42,426 bases of DNA from JBMYQA01 sp049600855 (GCA_049600855.1 JBMYQA010000014.1:1-42426), one strand, 5' to 3'. Shown: positions 14,553 through 24,382, numbered from the stretch's first letter. Program-made: numbers and translations. The notes: generated from the sequence alone by a model not told the origin.

Positions 14553-17333
14553 CTATCTAAAGAACTCATCAAAGGTCAATGAGATGTAGTACAACGAACC
14601 AATTGAAGGCCCTCCAGTATTTGTGAAGTACTCGTTTCCTCCAATGTTCGTTCCTCCTAATTTCACAACTGTTTTAATTGAAGGCACTCTATAACTCACT
14701 TGTGCATCTAATACACCAAATGCAGGTACTGTACCTACACCAAAACTGTTTTGCCAGAAAAACTCTTCTTGCCATCTGTAAGAAACACTAGCGCCTAAAT
14801 TTTTCACAATTTCACGATTACCCAATGTCAAAGAAAAACGGTTTTCAGGCGTATTGAAACCTGCTTCAAAATCAGGATCAGCGTTATCTGCACTAAACGT
14901 AGCATAAGAGTAGTTACCCTCGAGTGTATAGCCCTTAGGCAACTTCGCTGCAAAACCTAAGCCCACACCTGTAGACGTTAAATCTTCATCTGCATTGTGA
15001 TAAGGTCTGAATAAATCACCCATTTGCACTGGTTCGCCCTGACGCGTACCGCCTCCTTTTGCAGCGACCGTTTGCAATACAATAAAGTCTTTGTATCTGT
15101 TATGGTACACATTTGCATCTAGCAAAAAGTTACTTCCAATATTTCCTTTATAGCCCACTTCAAAGGCCGTCAATCGCTCAGGTTTCACATAGTCGAGATT
15201 GATTTCTTCCAATAGTGCAGGATTTGGATTCCCTGCTAATACCGAACCCTGAAAGGCTTGCCAAGAACTATTCGTATAAGCTCCCCCCTCATAAATTCCG
15301 ATTTCCTCCGCATTTTCTCGAACACCACCAACTAGCCAGCCTGAGCTTGTTTCGAATAAGATAAATTGCGCTTGCGTATCTGGGTTTCTAAATCCAGTTT
15401 GGAATGAAGCACGGAAATTATGCTGACGCGTAGCTCCCGCAGAGTATACGGCAGAAAGCCTGGGGTTAATCTGACCGTCAAAGTTTTCATTCTTATCGTA
15501 TCGCAATGAACCCGTTAACTTCAAACGATCGTCAATTAATTTTTTAGCTGCTTGAAAGTATAATCCAAACTCATTAATTCCCACTCGCTCATTATCTCCT
15601 ACGCCATCAGGGTTTTCATTAAATACCGTACCATCGGAAAATAAATCGTAACGTCTAAAATTACCACCAATTTGTAGTTCAAGTGTAGTAGGATCAATTA
15701 ACTCACTGAAATTGTAGTTAAATTCTGTATGAAAAAGGCGAGAATCGTCTACAAAACCAGCTCCTGAAGGATCTCTTCCCAATAATCCTTGTCTTACGGC
15801 TCTCACAGTATCTTGCCAAGCAACCTCAGTGGCTGCTGGAATATTTCGATCAGCAAATGCTCTAGCAGCGTCATGAGCGGCTGCCTTCTGTGCCTCAGAC
15901 GGTGTACCACCTGCCATATAAATTGGTGCTAAAGCTGTCGCATAAGCGCCTACGTATTCTGGAACCCATTGTTGCTCGGAAGGACTGAATCTTTCATTTG
16001 CAAAGGCACCCAAAGCCGATAAGTTGTATGAATCACCATCATCAGTTTGTGACATGTAACTCCTCACAAAGAAGTTGCTTCCTTTCAATTCCACTTTATG
16101 AAATTGCTGGACAAAATCTCGTAAAGCATAACGTTCTGTCCCTTGGTAAATGGATGATCCCGCTCCCCTTCTATAATTGTAAGATAATTCTAAATTATCA
16201 TTGATCCGATAATGCAATGCCGCATCCATTTTGATACTACGGGCATCATTATTATCTAATAAATCTTCTTCTCTAAAACCAGTTCGCGTAATGGCAATTC
16301 CATCTAAAGGTAAGCCTGTTTGTGCTTGTAAAAATGGACCAGGCAACGTAATCTCCGTTTCATCACCGTACAAGTTCAAACCATCAAAATTTGGATCACC
16401 TTCCATCGTTCGGTTGTTGATGGTAGACTGCAATGCCCTACTTTCAGAATAGCGATTTGCTCTCCAGTCTTCTGCATCTAATATCGAGAAGTTCACTTTG
16501 AAGGCGAACTTATCGTTGAAAGACTTTGCATAACGCACAGCGAAATTATAGTAAGGATCTGTTCCTCCTGCATCTGAGTTGGTCACACCTACTTTAGCCT
16601 GTGCGCTCAATCCTTGATACTCAAATGGACTCTTACTATTCATAAACAAGATACCATTAAATGCATTTGGTCCGTAAAGTGCTGACCCTGAGCCAGGAAC
16701 AAGTTCCATACTTTCCATGTCTAATTCTGAAATACCCACCACATTACCCGTTGGGAAATTCAATAATGGCGCTGCATTATCCATCCCATCCATCAATTGA
16801 ACAAATCGGGTATTCGCAATTGAGGCAAAACCACGTGTGTTAATCGAAGTAAACGTTAAACTACCTTGGTTCACATGAACCCCTTTTAAGTTTGCTAAAC
16901 CATCGTAGAAATCAGCTGCAGCCGTATTTTGGATATTCAAAATATCCATTTTCTCAATGGTTACTGGCGATTCCATAATGCTTTCTTCTACCCTTGAGGC
17001 CGAAATCACTACCTCTTCACCTAGTATCGTATTCTCTTCCAATTTGATTTTTACATCAGACATATTCCCAGAAACTTCTAGCTCTTGAGAAGCAAAACCA
17101 ATCATGGAAAACACCAGCGTAGCAGGAACCGTTTTAACCCGTAAGGTAAAGTTTCCTTCCACATCTGTAATGGTACCGCTCACCGTACCTTTAATCACGA
17201 TATTGACACCAGCAAGCGGATCCCCACCAACATCGGTCACACTGCCAGAAACAGTGGTTTGAGCAAATGCTGCGCTGCTCATAAAGATGAGCATACAGAG
17301 TAGCATGTAAAATTTGTAAAATGTTTGTTTCAT
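14553..17333 (-). CDS. TonB-dependent outer-membrane receptor with carboxypeptidase-regulatory-like domain
   Basis: An outer-membrane receptor of about 926 residues that would import a ligand using TonB energy. The frame opens at 17405, but the ATG at 17333 gives a clean signal peptide ending SSAAFAQ. A CarboxypepD_reg-like beta domain follows (VSGSVTDVGGDPLAGVNIVI, GTITDVEGNF), then the plug (INTRGFASIANTRFVQLMDG, ELVPGSGSALYGPNAFNGIL) and a 22-strand-type barrel with Arg/Tyr-rich strands, ending in an aromatic segment (SLTFDEFFR). No SusD partner is adjacent, so it is not a typical SusC polysaccharide system. The substrate is unknown. TAAACTTG on the minus strand at 17354-17361 resembles a -7 box. 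Confidence 0.9.
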   Translation of the reverse strand: MKQTFYKFYMLLCMLIFMSSAAFAQTTVSGSVTDVGGDPLAGVNIVIKGTVSGTITDVEGNFTLRVKTVPATLVFSMIGFASQELEVSGNMSDVKIKLEENTILGEEVVISASRVEESIMESPVTIEKMDILNIQNTAAADFYDGLANLKGVHVNQGSLTFTSINTRGFASIANTRFVQLMDGMDNAAPLLNFPTGNVVGISELDMESMELVPGSGSALYGPNAFNGILFMNSKSPFEYQGLSAQAKVGVTNSDAGGTDPYYNFAVRYAKSFNDKFAFKVNFSILDAEDWRANRYSESRALQSTINNRTMEGDPNFDGLNLYGDETEITLPGPFLQAQTGLPLDGIAITRTGFREEDLLDNNDARSIKMDAALHYRINDNLELSYNYRRGAGSSIYQGTERYALRDFVQQFHKVELKGSNFFVRSYMSQTDDGDSYNLSALGAFANERFSPSEQQWVPEYVGAYATALAPIYMAGGTPSEAQKAAAHDAARAFADRNIPAATEVAWQDTVRAVRQGLLGRDPSGAGFVDDSRLFHTEFNYNFSELIDPTTLELQIGGNFRRYDLFSDGTVFNENPDGVGDNERVGINEFGLYFQAAKKLIDDRLKLTGSLRYDKNENFDGQINPRLSAVYSAGATRQHNFRASFQTGFRNPDTQAQFILFETSSGWLVGGVRENAEEIGIYEGGAYTNSSWQAFQGSVLAGNPNPALLEEINLDYVKPERLTAFEVGYKGNIGSNFLLDANVYHNRYKDFIVLQTVAAKGGGTRQGEPVQMGDLFRPYHNADEDLTSTGVGLGFAAKLPKGYTLEGNYSYATFSADNADPDFEAGFNTPENRFSLTLGNREIVKNLGASVSYRWQEEFFWQNSFGVGTVPAFGVLDAQVSYRVPSIKTVVKLGGTNIGGNEYFTNTGGPSIGSLYYISLTFDEFFR

Positions 17334-17865
17334 GTTGAGTAATTTAATTAATACAAGTTTATCCTTCGCTATAAATAAGTTGGTGATTGCTCTTTTCAAT
17401 GCCAACTAAAATCTATTAGGTTGAGTCGTTTATAAGACTTTAGTGATTGCAAGTACATCGAAATTAGCGCAGACGTTCTTACCTTTCATCCATTACCGCA
17501 GAAGTACAATTTTCAAATGAATATCATCATTTCGTACACCTAATGAGCAGCTCATGAAATCATAACGAGTATAAACACTTTTCATTTTTCATATTGTAGA
17601 ATATTGCAAGAAGACCCAGAAACATGCAAACCATTTAGTGCGCATGCATACAAGATTGAGTAATTTACTCAAATCTGAAAACATTGGCAAAATAGAAAGG
17701 TAGGAAAGGCCTAGATTAGTTATAAATTTTCTAATAAAAATTCAAGCAAATACATATTACCATCCATATATGTTAATTTCTTACCATAAATGGAAACTCC
17801 CCACATATACTATTATTAGCTGATCGTTCCAATTATCAAGAAACCTCTTGTTTGAACAAGACTTT
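17334..17865. other. Intergenic region between TonB receptor and S41 peptidase genes
   Basis: No gene recognised. It holds the probable receptor promoter. A 13-base perfect palindrome ATGAGC-A-GCTCAT (17543-17555), about 210 bases before the receptor start, may be a regulator site. A small CTTGTT / AACAAG hairpin (17847-17860) just past the S41 stop is a weak terminator candidate. Confidence 0.4.
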
Positions 17866-19173
17866 TTATTCCAATACTTCAAGTGCTTTTTCTAGTACAA
17901 CATCTTTTTTTTGGAGCCAATCATCAACTGTTGGTCTTACTTCATAATGCGGTAAAATTCCCCTCCCCTTTTTGGCAGCCCCATCAACAGCCACTTGTAC
18001 CGTTTCGCGTGCCATACGAACACGTAGTTTAGTTTTACTCAAGGTCACCCACGTCCCATTATCATTACATGAAAATGAGCTTCCTAGCTCCTCTCCTACT
18101 AAGGTAGCCAGCTCATTTGCTTTTACTAATGCCAAGAAATGGCCTGTTGTGGAAAAACCAGCTCCATCGATGAGTATGCATGGCTGAACGTTTGTAGATT
18201 GTTTTTTAGGAGGATAACTTTCTGATAAGCTTCCGTAGGATTCATGATTTTGTTTAAAATAAATAAACGGCTTATCGATGAGGTAAGCGAGTAAATACTG
18301 TCCACAATAAGGATTTCCACCAATATTTCCCCTTACATCAATGATTAACTGCTCAAGCCCCTGCTGATTAATTTTTTGAAAACTGCTGTCAATAGATGAT
18401 TTAAAGTGCGCAAAGTCTTCCTCTCTGTAATAAGAAAATGATTTGATGGTAAGTAATGCCGCATTATTCTTTTCCATTGGCTGGAAACACAAATTTTTGG
18501 AACACGTTGACATGGGATTTCGAGAAGGCACTGTTAAATTCGGTAGCGTTTTAGCATTCAATGAAGCCGTTGCGAATTGCTTAGTCTCTAACAACTGAAT
18601 ACGAAACTGATATTCATCAGGGAAGTGTAAAATAGTAGAAAGCTGCTTGATAAAATTAGCATTAAATTTTGCTTCCTTTCCATATGGATTATACCCGTCT
18701 ATGCTAGTATTATTTTTCAGGATTTGAATAATTTCCTCAACTGATTTTTGGTTAATCGTTCGGATTAAGCTACCTGCTGGTATATCATTCAGCGCTTCCA
18801 TTAAAAAGAGGGAATCATTATGCAGTCTTACCTGTAAAGGGAAATAAGGGGTACGGTGATTTGTCCAAACTTTTTTAGGCATATCTACATAACTATGCCC
18901 ACATCTGATTGCAGCTACAATTGGAGCGCAAATCGTATAAAATTCAGCAACCGTCATTGCCCGATTAACAGCCTCATACTGCTGCTGAATTAACCTGTCC
19001 AAGCTGTCTTTAGGAGTATAAGTATGTAATTGAGGATGTATTTTAATCAGCTCTGTTAATTGTTGAAAATCTTTTTGCAGGTGTTTGATGGGGTATACTT
19101 TAGTTTGACGTGCATGTGCCAATTCTGCAAGTAATATCAGGAACACTAAAAGCAGTTTAAATCTATTTTTCAT
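17866..19173 (-). CDS. S41-family (C-terminal-processing/tricorn-like) serine peptidase, secreted
   Basis: A 435-residue exported protein with a signal peptide cut near residue 21. Residues 28-100 form a helical cap (with CGHSYVDMPKK). About 110-180 resembles a degenerate PDZ domain (IPAGSLIRTINQKSVEEI). Residues 240-400 are the S41 core: LLTIKSFSYY, LIIDVRGNIGGNP and LIDGAGFSTTGHF, where Ser341 is the predicted nucleophile. EELGSSFSCNDNG follows, and the C-terminal strand GRGILPHYEVRPTVDDWL is typical of Bacteroidota S41 proteins. It probably cleaves peptides or proteins in the periplasm or at the surface. It stands alone downstream of the rpoB terminator, so it is likely transcribed from the 19174-19255 gap. 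Confidence 0.85.
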   Translation of the reverse strand: MKNRFKLLLVFLILLAELAHARQTKVYPIKHLQKDFQQLTELIKIHPQLHTYTPKDSLDRLIQQQYEAVNRAMTVAEFYTICAPIVAAIRCGHSYVDMPKKVWTNHRTPYFPLQVRLHNDSLFLMEALNDIPAGSLIRTINQKSVEEIIQILKNNTSIDGYNPYGKEAKFNANFIKQLSTILHFPDEYQFRIQLLETKQFATASLNAKTLPNLTVPSRNPMSTCSKNLCFQPMEKNNAALLTIKSFSYYREEDFAHFKSSIDSSFQKINQQGLEQLIIDVRGNIGGNPYCGQYLLAYLIDKPFIYFKQNHESYGSLSESYPPKKQSTNVQPCILIDGAGFSTTGHFLALVKANELATLVGEELGSSFSCNDNGTWVTLSKTKLRVRMARETVQVAVDGAAKKGRGILPHYEVRPTVDDWLQKKDVVLEKALEVLE

Positions 19174-19255
19174 CGTTAGCGTTATTAACTTTCTTCAGAA
19201 TATTAAGTAAGTGCTTGGACATACTTAGAAGCTAAATAACTTCGGCAAATAATAC

Positions 19256-19287
19256 AAAAAGCCGCAGATCAATCGACCTGCGGCTTT
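19256..19287 (-). terminator. Intrinsic terminator directly after rpoB
   Basis: A GCCGCAG / CTGCGGC stem extended by AAA/TTT pairs with a ten-base loop, running into a T tract on the minus strand. It starts 24 bases past the rpoB stop and confirms that rpoC is not co-transcribed. Confidence 0.88.
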
Positions 19288-19310
19288 CAGTATGTTCAAA
19301 CTTTTACCCT

Positions 19311-22300
19311 TTATCTTAGGGTTATTTCTAATGCTAAACCTCTTAATTCGTGAACCAATACATTGAATGATTCTGGAATATTTGGCTTAGGCATGTTTTC
19401 TCCTTTAACAATCGCTTCATAGGCTTTTGCACGACCAATTACGTCATCAGACTTGATGGTAAGCATTTCTTGAAGTACGTGTGAAGCACCAAATGCTTCC
19501 AATGCCCATACCTCCATCTCACCAAAACGTTGACCACCAAACTGTGCTTTACCACCTAATGGCTGTTGCGTAATTAACGAGTAAGGCCCAATAGAACGAG
19601 CGTGCATTTTGTCGTCTACTAAGTGACCTAACTTCAACATGTAGATGATACCTACGGTTACAGGCTGATCGAATCGATTACCTGTTAAACCATCAAATAG
19701 GTAGGTTCTACCAAATGAAGGCAAACCAGCTTCTGAGATTTCAGCTGCCACTTCTGCCTCAGTAGCACCGTCAAAAATAGGCGTTGCGTACTTACGGTCA
19801 AGTTTTCTACCTGCCCAGCCAAGAACAGTTTCGTAAATCTGCCCAATGTTCATCCTTGAAGGTACACCTAATGGATTTAATACGATATCCATTGTAGTAC
19901 CATCTTCCAAGAATGGCATATCTTCATCACGAACAACTTTAGCAACAACCCCTTTGTTACCGTGACGACCAGCCATCTTATCACCTACTTTCAGTTTACG
20001 CTTTTTAGCCACATAAACTTTAGCAAGGTTTAAAATACCAGCAGGTAACTCGTCACCCACTTCAATCGCAAAACGATCACGCTTAAACTCACCAATGACT
20101 TCATTACGCTTATTCACGTAATTTTTTACGAGTGATTTAATCATGCTGTTTTTGTGATCGTTGTCAGTCCAACCTTCCAACGATAAATCACCGAGTAGGT
20201 TAGTTTCTTCTTGTACCGCAAATGCACTTTCATCGCGGAACATGTTTTTGGCAGGGAATAAGTTTTCAGTGATGTTTGCTGCATTGAAACGAACACCTTT
20301 ACTCATAATTTCCTCACCAAACTTATGCTTAATACCTTGACTAATTTCACCATCTAATAAGTGAACCATTTTAGACAAACAAATTTCTTGTAAGTCTTTC
20401 AAGTCACGGCTAAACTTCTTCTTTAAGTTCTCTACTTCACGCTTAGAGCGCGCTCGCATGTCCTTATCCTTCTTCGGACGTGAGAATAACTTCGTATCAA
20501 TAATTACCCCTCTAGTAGAAGGAGATACACGCAATGAAGCATCTTTTACATCCCCTGCCTTGTCCCCAAAGATTGCTCTAAGTAATTTTTCTTCAGGAGT
20601 AGGATCAGATTCACCTTTAGGAGTAATCTTACCGATAAGAATATCTCCCTCTTTGATTTCCGCACCTACACGGATAATGCCATTCTCATCGAGATTTTTA
20701 ACGGCTTCTTCACTTACGTTTGGAATTTCAGAAGTCAATTCTTCCGCACCTCGTTTTGTATCTCGCACTTCCAAATCGTATTCTACAATATGAAGTGAAG
20801 TAAAGATGTCTTCACGAACTACCTTTTCTGAAATTACAATCGCATCCTCAAAGTTATATCCTTGCCAAGGCATGAACGCCACTAATAAGTTACGGCCAAG
20901 TGCTAACTCGCCTTTTTCGGTTGCATATCCATCTACTAATACCTGCCCTTTAGTGATTCGATCATTCTTCTTCACTAGCGGACGAATATTAATACACGTA
21001 TCTTGGTTAGTTCTTCTAAACTTAGTGAGTTTGTAAACGACGATTTCATCTTCGAAACGCACCAAGCGCTGATCTTCATCTAAGTCGTAACGGATGTGAA
21101 TTTCTTTTGCATCCACAAATTCAACTACACCATCTGTTTCCGCAGTAAGTACCACACGAGAATCAAGTGCCACTTGTCTTTCAAGACCTGTACCCACAAT
21201 CGGTGCATCAGGACGCAACAAAGGAACAGCTTGACGCTGCATGTTTGATCCCATCAAAGCACGGTTTGCATCATCATGCTCTAAGAAAGGAATCAATGAG
21301 GCTGCTACCGATACAATTTGGTTAGGAGCCACATCCATATAGCTTACATCAGTAGGCGTTACCATAGGGAAGTCACCCTCCAAACGCGCTTTTACCTGAT
21401 CGGCTACTAAATTGAGATCTGCATCTAAAGGAACATTGGCCTGTGCAATATTGTGACCATCTTCCTCTTCTGCACTCATGTAATTTACTTTCTCCGCTTC
21501 AACAATTTTACCATCTTTTACAGGACGGTAAGGCGTTTCGATGAAGCCCATTGAGTTTACTTTCGCATATACACAAAGTGAAGAAATCAAACCAATGTTT
21601 GGCCCTTCAGGTGTCTCAATGGTACACAAACGACCATAGTGCGTGTAGTGAACGTCACGAACCTCAAAACCAGCTCTTTCACGAGAAAGACCACCAGGCC
21701 CTAAAGCTGAAACCCTACGTTTGTGGGTAATCTCAGCCAATGGGTTGGTTTGATCCATGAACTGAGAAAGCTGGTTTGTACCGAAGAAAGAATTAATTAC
21801 AGAAGAAAGTGTACGCGCATTAATAAGGTCTACGGGTTTGAAGTCCTCATTGTCGCGAACATTCATACGTTCTTTGATGGTTCGAGCCATACGTGCCAAA
21901 CCTACACCAAATTGACTGTATAATTGCTCACCTACTGTACGTACCCTTCTGTTACTCAAGTGGTCAATATCATCAACAATTGCCTTTGAGTTAATGAGGG
22001 TAATTAAGTATTTCACGATACAAATGATATCCGTTTTCGTGAGTACACGAATATCCATATCGATTTCTAGCTGAAGCTTCTTATTGATTCGGTAACGACC
22101 AACTTCACCTAAATCATATCGCTTATCACTAAAGAATAAGTTCTGAATAATATCGCGAGCGGTTTGCTCATCAGGCGCTTCTGTATTTCTCAATTGACGA
22201 TAGATTTGCTCTACCGCTTCTTTTTCAGAATTTGAGTTATCTTTTTGAAGCGTATTATAAATAATGGTATAATCTGCAATGTTGATATCTTCTCGGTGAA

Positions 22301-23180
22301 GAATGATTGAATCAACACCTGAATCTAAAATCAAATCAACATCTGACTGCTCTACTTCAGAATCACGTTCCATCAACACCTCGTTACGGTCGATAGAAAC
22401 TACCTCACCCGTATCTTCATCCACAAAGTCTTCTGTCCATGTTTTTAACACACGAGCAGCCAACTTACGGCCAACCACACCATTTAATGCAGCTTTGGTT
22501 GCTGGAATTTCTTCTGAAAGACCGAATAAATCAAGAATTTCCTTATCTGAACCATAACCGATGGCACGCAACAAGGTAGTTACAGGAAACTTCTTTTTTC
22601 GGTCGATATAGGCATACATCACGTTATTCACGTCTGTAGCAAATTCTATCCATGATCCTTTGAAAGGAATTACACGGGCAGAATAGAGTTTTGTACCATT
22701 GGTGTGCTTACTTTGCGCAAAAAATACACCAGGAGAACGGTGTAGTTGAGAAACAATCACACGCTCAGCACCATTGATCACGAACGATCCGCGGCCTGTC
22801 ATGTAAGGAACATTACCTAAAAATACATCCTGCTCAATGGTCTCAAAATCTTCATTATCCTCATCATTACAAATGAGTCGAAGCTTTGCTTTTAAAGGAA
22901 CAGAATAAGTAAGTCCTCGATCAACACACTCAGGAATGTTGTATTTGGGAGGATCTACGGTATAATCCACAAAGTGCAACTCAAAGTTCTCGCGAGAGTC
23001 TGAAATCGGGAAATTCTCAGAGAACACTTTATAAAGCCCTTCTTGCTTTCTTTGCTCTGGTGGAGTATCTAATTGAAAAAACTTTTGAAATGAGCTAAAT
23101 TGGACATCTAAAAAGTCGGGGTATTCCAACGCTTTTACGATTGATCCAAAATTGGTTCTTCCGTGCTTAATTGTAGCCAA
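19311..23180 (-). CDS. rpoB: DNA-directed RNA polymerase beta subunit
   Basis: The 1,289-residue beta subunit, full length for Bacteroidota. The rifampicin region (about residues 465-495) reads QLSQFMDQTNPLAEITHKRR then VSALGPGGL, with the E. coli-equivalent residues Q513, D516, H526, R529, S531 and L533 all wild type. Just beyond, CTIETPEGPNIGL has Thr where E. coli has Pro560. The catalytic-core motifs GRNLLVAFMPWQGYNFEDAI and KVGDKMAGRHGNKGVV, and the C-terminal clamp segment (GGKAQFGGQRFGEMEVWALE), are intact, so the protein should be functional. The context is unusual: rplL is not upstream and rpoC is not downstream. A sigma-factor gene precedes it and a terminator follows immediately. 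It may be the only rpoB, relocated, or a second copy. Confidence 0.97.
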   Translation of the reverse strand: MATIKHGRTNFGSIVKALEYPDFLDVQFSSFQKFFQLDTPPEQRKQEGLYKVFSENFPISDSRENFELHFVDYTVDPPKYNIPECVDRGLTYSVPLKAKLRLICNDEDNEDFETIEQDVFLGNVPYMTGRGSFVINGAERVIVSQLHRSPGVFFAQSKHTNGTKLYSARVIPFKGSWIEFATDVNNVMYAYIDRKKKFPVTTLLRAIGYGSDKEILDLFGLSEEIPATKAALNGVVGRKLAARVLKTWTEDFVDEDTGEVVSIDRNEVLMERDSEVEQSDVDLILDSGVDSIILHREDINIADYTIIYNTLQKDNSNSEKEAVEQIYRQLRNTEAPDEQTARDIIQNLFFSDKRYDLGEVGRYRINKKLQLEIDMDIRVLTKTDIICIVKYLITLINSKAIVDDIDHLSNRRVRTVGEQLYSQFGVGLARMARTIKERMNVRDNEDFKPVDLINARTLSSVINSFFGTNQLSQFMDQTNPLAEITHKRRVSALGPGGLSRERAGFEVRDVHYTHYGRLCTIETPEGPNIGLISSLCVYAKVNSMGFIETPYRPVKDGKIVEAEKVNYMSAEEEDGHNIAQANVPLDADLNLVADQVKARLEGDFPMVTPTDVSYMDVAPNQIVSVAASLIPFLEHDDANRALMGSNMQRQAVPLLRPDAPIVGTGLERQVALDSRVVLTAETDGVVEFVDAKEIHIRYDLDEDQRLVRFEDEIVVYKLTKFRRTNQDTCINIRPLVKKNDRITKGQVLVDGYATEKGELALGRNLLVAFMPWQGYNFEDAIVISEKVVREDIFTSLHIVEYDLEVRDTKRGAEELTSEIPNVSEEAVKNLDENGIIRVGAEIKEGDILIGKITPKGESDPTPEEKLLRAIFGDKAGDVKDASLRVSPSTRGVIIDTKLFSRPKKDKDMRARSKREVENLKKKFSRDLKDLQEICLSKMVHLLDGEISQGIKHKFGEEIMSKGVRFNAANITENLFPAKNMFRDESAFAVQEETNLLGDLSLEGWTDNDHKNSMIKSLVKNYVNKRNEVIGEFKRDRFAIEVGDELPAGILNLAKVYVAKKRKLKVGDKMAGRHGNKGVVAKVVRDEDMPFLEDGTTMDIVLNPLGVPSRMNIGQIYETVLGWAGRKLDRKYATPIFDGATEAEVAAEISEAGLPSFGRTYLFDGLTGNRFDQPVTVGIIYMLKLGHLVDDKMHARSIGPYSLITQQPLGGKAQFGGQRFGEMEVWALEAFGASHVLQEMLTIKSDDVIGRAKAYEAIVKGENMPKPNIPESFNVLVHELRGLALEITLR

Positions 23181-23267
23181 GGCACTCGAATTTTAAGTTT
23201 GAACTAATACTGATCAGTTATCAGATATGTACTTTAACTAATTGACAATCAATTTATTAAAACACAA

Positions 23268-23308
23268 ACCATGTCCACAACTAAAAATTGACACTTTAGG
23301 GACATGGT
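23268..23308. promoter_or_regulatory. Large inverted repeat between the sigma-factor gene and rpoB
   Basis: Perfect nine-base arms ACCATGTCC / GGACATGGT, with an inner pair CTAAA / TTTAG and a nine-base loop. On the minus strand the stem is followed by TTTGTGTTTT. It could terminate the sigma-factor transcript, or act as a leader structure for rpoB, whose start is 88 bases further on. Confidence 0.55.
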
Positions 23309-23436
23309 AAATAGAATGCGAAGTTATAATAAACCTTATTGAAATCCAATGTTTTTATTTGAATTTATCTATGAATTTTACCAACTTTTTAACGAATAGC
23401 ATGAAAATTGTTGGATGATTTATTTTTGATCACTTC

Positions 23437-24132
23437 TTAATGAAATTTCATCTCTTGAGCATATTTTTTGAGCTTCTTCACAATGCGATACGTCTTTATT
23501 TTTGCATTCACCTCCGTTAAACCTAAAAAATAGCCCATATCACGAAAAGAATATCCTTCAAAAAACCGTAGTTCTAAAAATTGAATATCTTCTGGACTTA
23601 ATTGCTCTAATAATTTTGTAATAACTACATGTTTATCTAACTGGGTTTCTTCCGCCATTTCCTCAAACAGCTCTTCCACATGATGATCTTTTAGAGAAAC
23701 CGCACGCATATGCTCCTTCTTCCTCCTGAAAAACTGATTGACTTCGTTGATCGCAATCCGAAATAACCACGCAGAAAAAGGAACACCTTGAAATTTGAAT
23801 TTCCCAATGTTTTGGAGGCATTTGTAAAAAACAATTGAAGTTACATCTGCGGTTTCTTCTTCATCATCTAACCTCCGATTAATAAATATAAAAATCGAAT
23901 CGTAATATTTTTGATAAATGGGCCCAAAATAATTAGGATTCTTCTGTGACTTTGCAATGATGCGGTATTCCGCATCCATCTGTTCTTTAGTTTGATGGAA
24001 TTTGGTTTGCGCTTGACTTAACCAAATGTGATTTAATAAGTGCAAAAAGTGTTGTACTTCATTTAATAAAGTGACATAAATGAGCAACCACTTTATAGGT
24101 ATGATTGTATGAACTGTAAACGAGGGATGCAT
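23437..24132 (-). CDS. ECF-type sigma-70 family RNA polymerase sigma factor
   Basis: An alternative sigma factor. Region 2 spans about residues 65-135 (DVTSIVFYKCLQNI then FSAWLFRIAINEVNQFFRRK). Region 4 spans about 165-225 (LSPEDIQFLELRFFEGYSFR, GLTEVNAKIKTYRIVKKLKK). The linker is short, as in ECF sigmas. No anti-sigma gene is adjacent. The longest frame gives 231 residues and starts with an unusual hydrophobic stretch; related proteins as I recall them begin near the WLSQAQTKFHQT segment, so the first 30 or so residues are doubtful, but the only later in-frame Met is at about residue 52. Its regulon and signal are unknown. It is the gene immediately upstream of rpoB on the same strand. Confidence 0.85.
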   Translation of the reverse strand: MHPSFTVHTIIPIKWLLIYVTLLNEVQHFLHLLNHIWLSQAQTKFHQTKEQMDAEYRIIAKSQKNPNYFGPIYQKYYDSIFIFINRRLDDEEETADVTSIVFYKCLQNIGKFKFQGVPFSAWLFRIAINEVNQFFRRKKEHMRAVSLKDHHVEELFEEMAEETQLDKHVVITKLLEQLSPEDIQFLELRFFEGYSFRDMGYFLGLTEVNAKIKTYRIVKKLKKYAQEMKFH

Positions 24133-24230
24133 CTGTTTTTAATTTACAAATACGAATCTATTGATTTGTATACATTAATCCTAATAGAATTCTTGCTATC
24201 ACTTTACTTTTCTGGCAATCAACAAATTAA

Positions 24231-24344
24231 GCATGCCAGAAAAATAAAAAAGAGCAACTAACAGCGACCGTTATTGTGGTTTTTGTGGCCTGCTTGCTAA
24301 TTGCCTTTCCTGTATTTTTTGCGATTACTTTTTTGTGGTTTTAG
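24231..24344 (+). pseudogene. Possible one-helix membrane micro-protein, start out of frame
   Basis: The frame from 24231 to TAG at 24342-24344 reads NKKEQLTATVIVV then FVACLLIAFPVFFAITFLWF, a charged start and one long membrane helix. It has no start codon in frame. An ATG at 24233 (MPEK) is one base out of register across a run of five A residues (24240-24244). With one extra A the product would be a 37-residue membrane peptide. It may be a real gene hit by an indel, a sequencing error, or chance. Confidence 0.3.
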
Positions 24345-24382
24345 ACTCAGTTGTCCTAATTAAAGGGCTTCTTAAATATTTT

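Noticed and set aside
14553..17333. SusC/SusD polysaccharide utilisation locus
   Set aside because: No SusD-type lipoprotein or glycoside hydrolase is adjacent; only a single TonB receptor is present.
21680..21800. Rifampicin-resistance rpoB allele
   Set aside because: All main contact positions (Q513, D516, H526, R529, S531 and L533 equivalents) are wild type.
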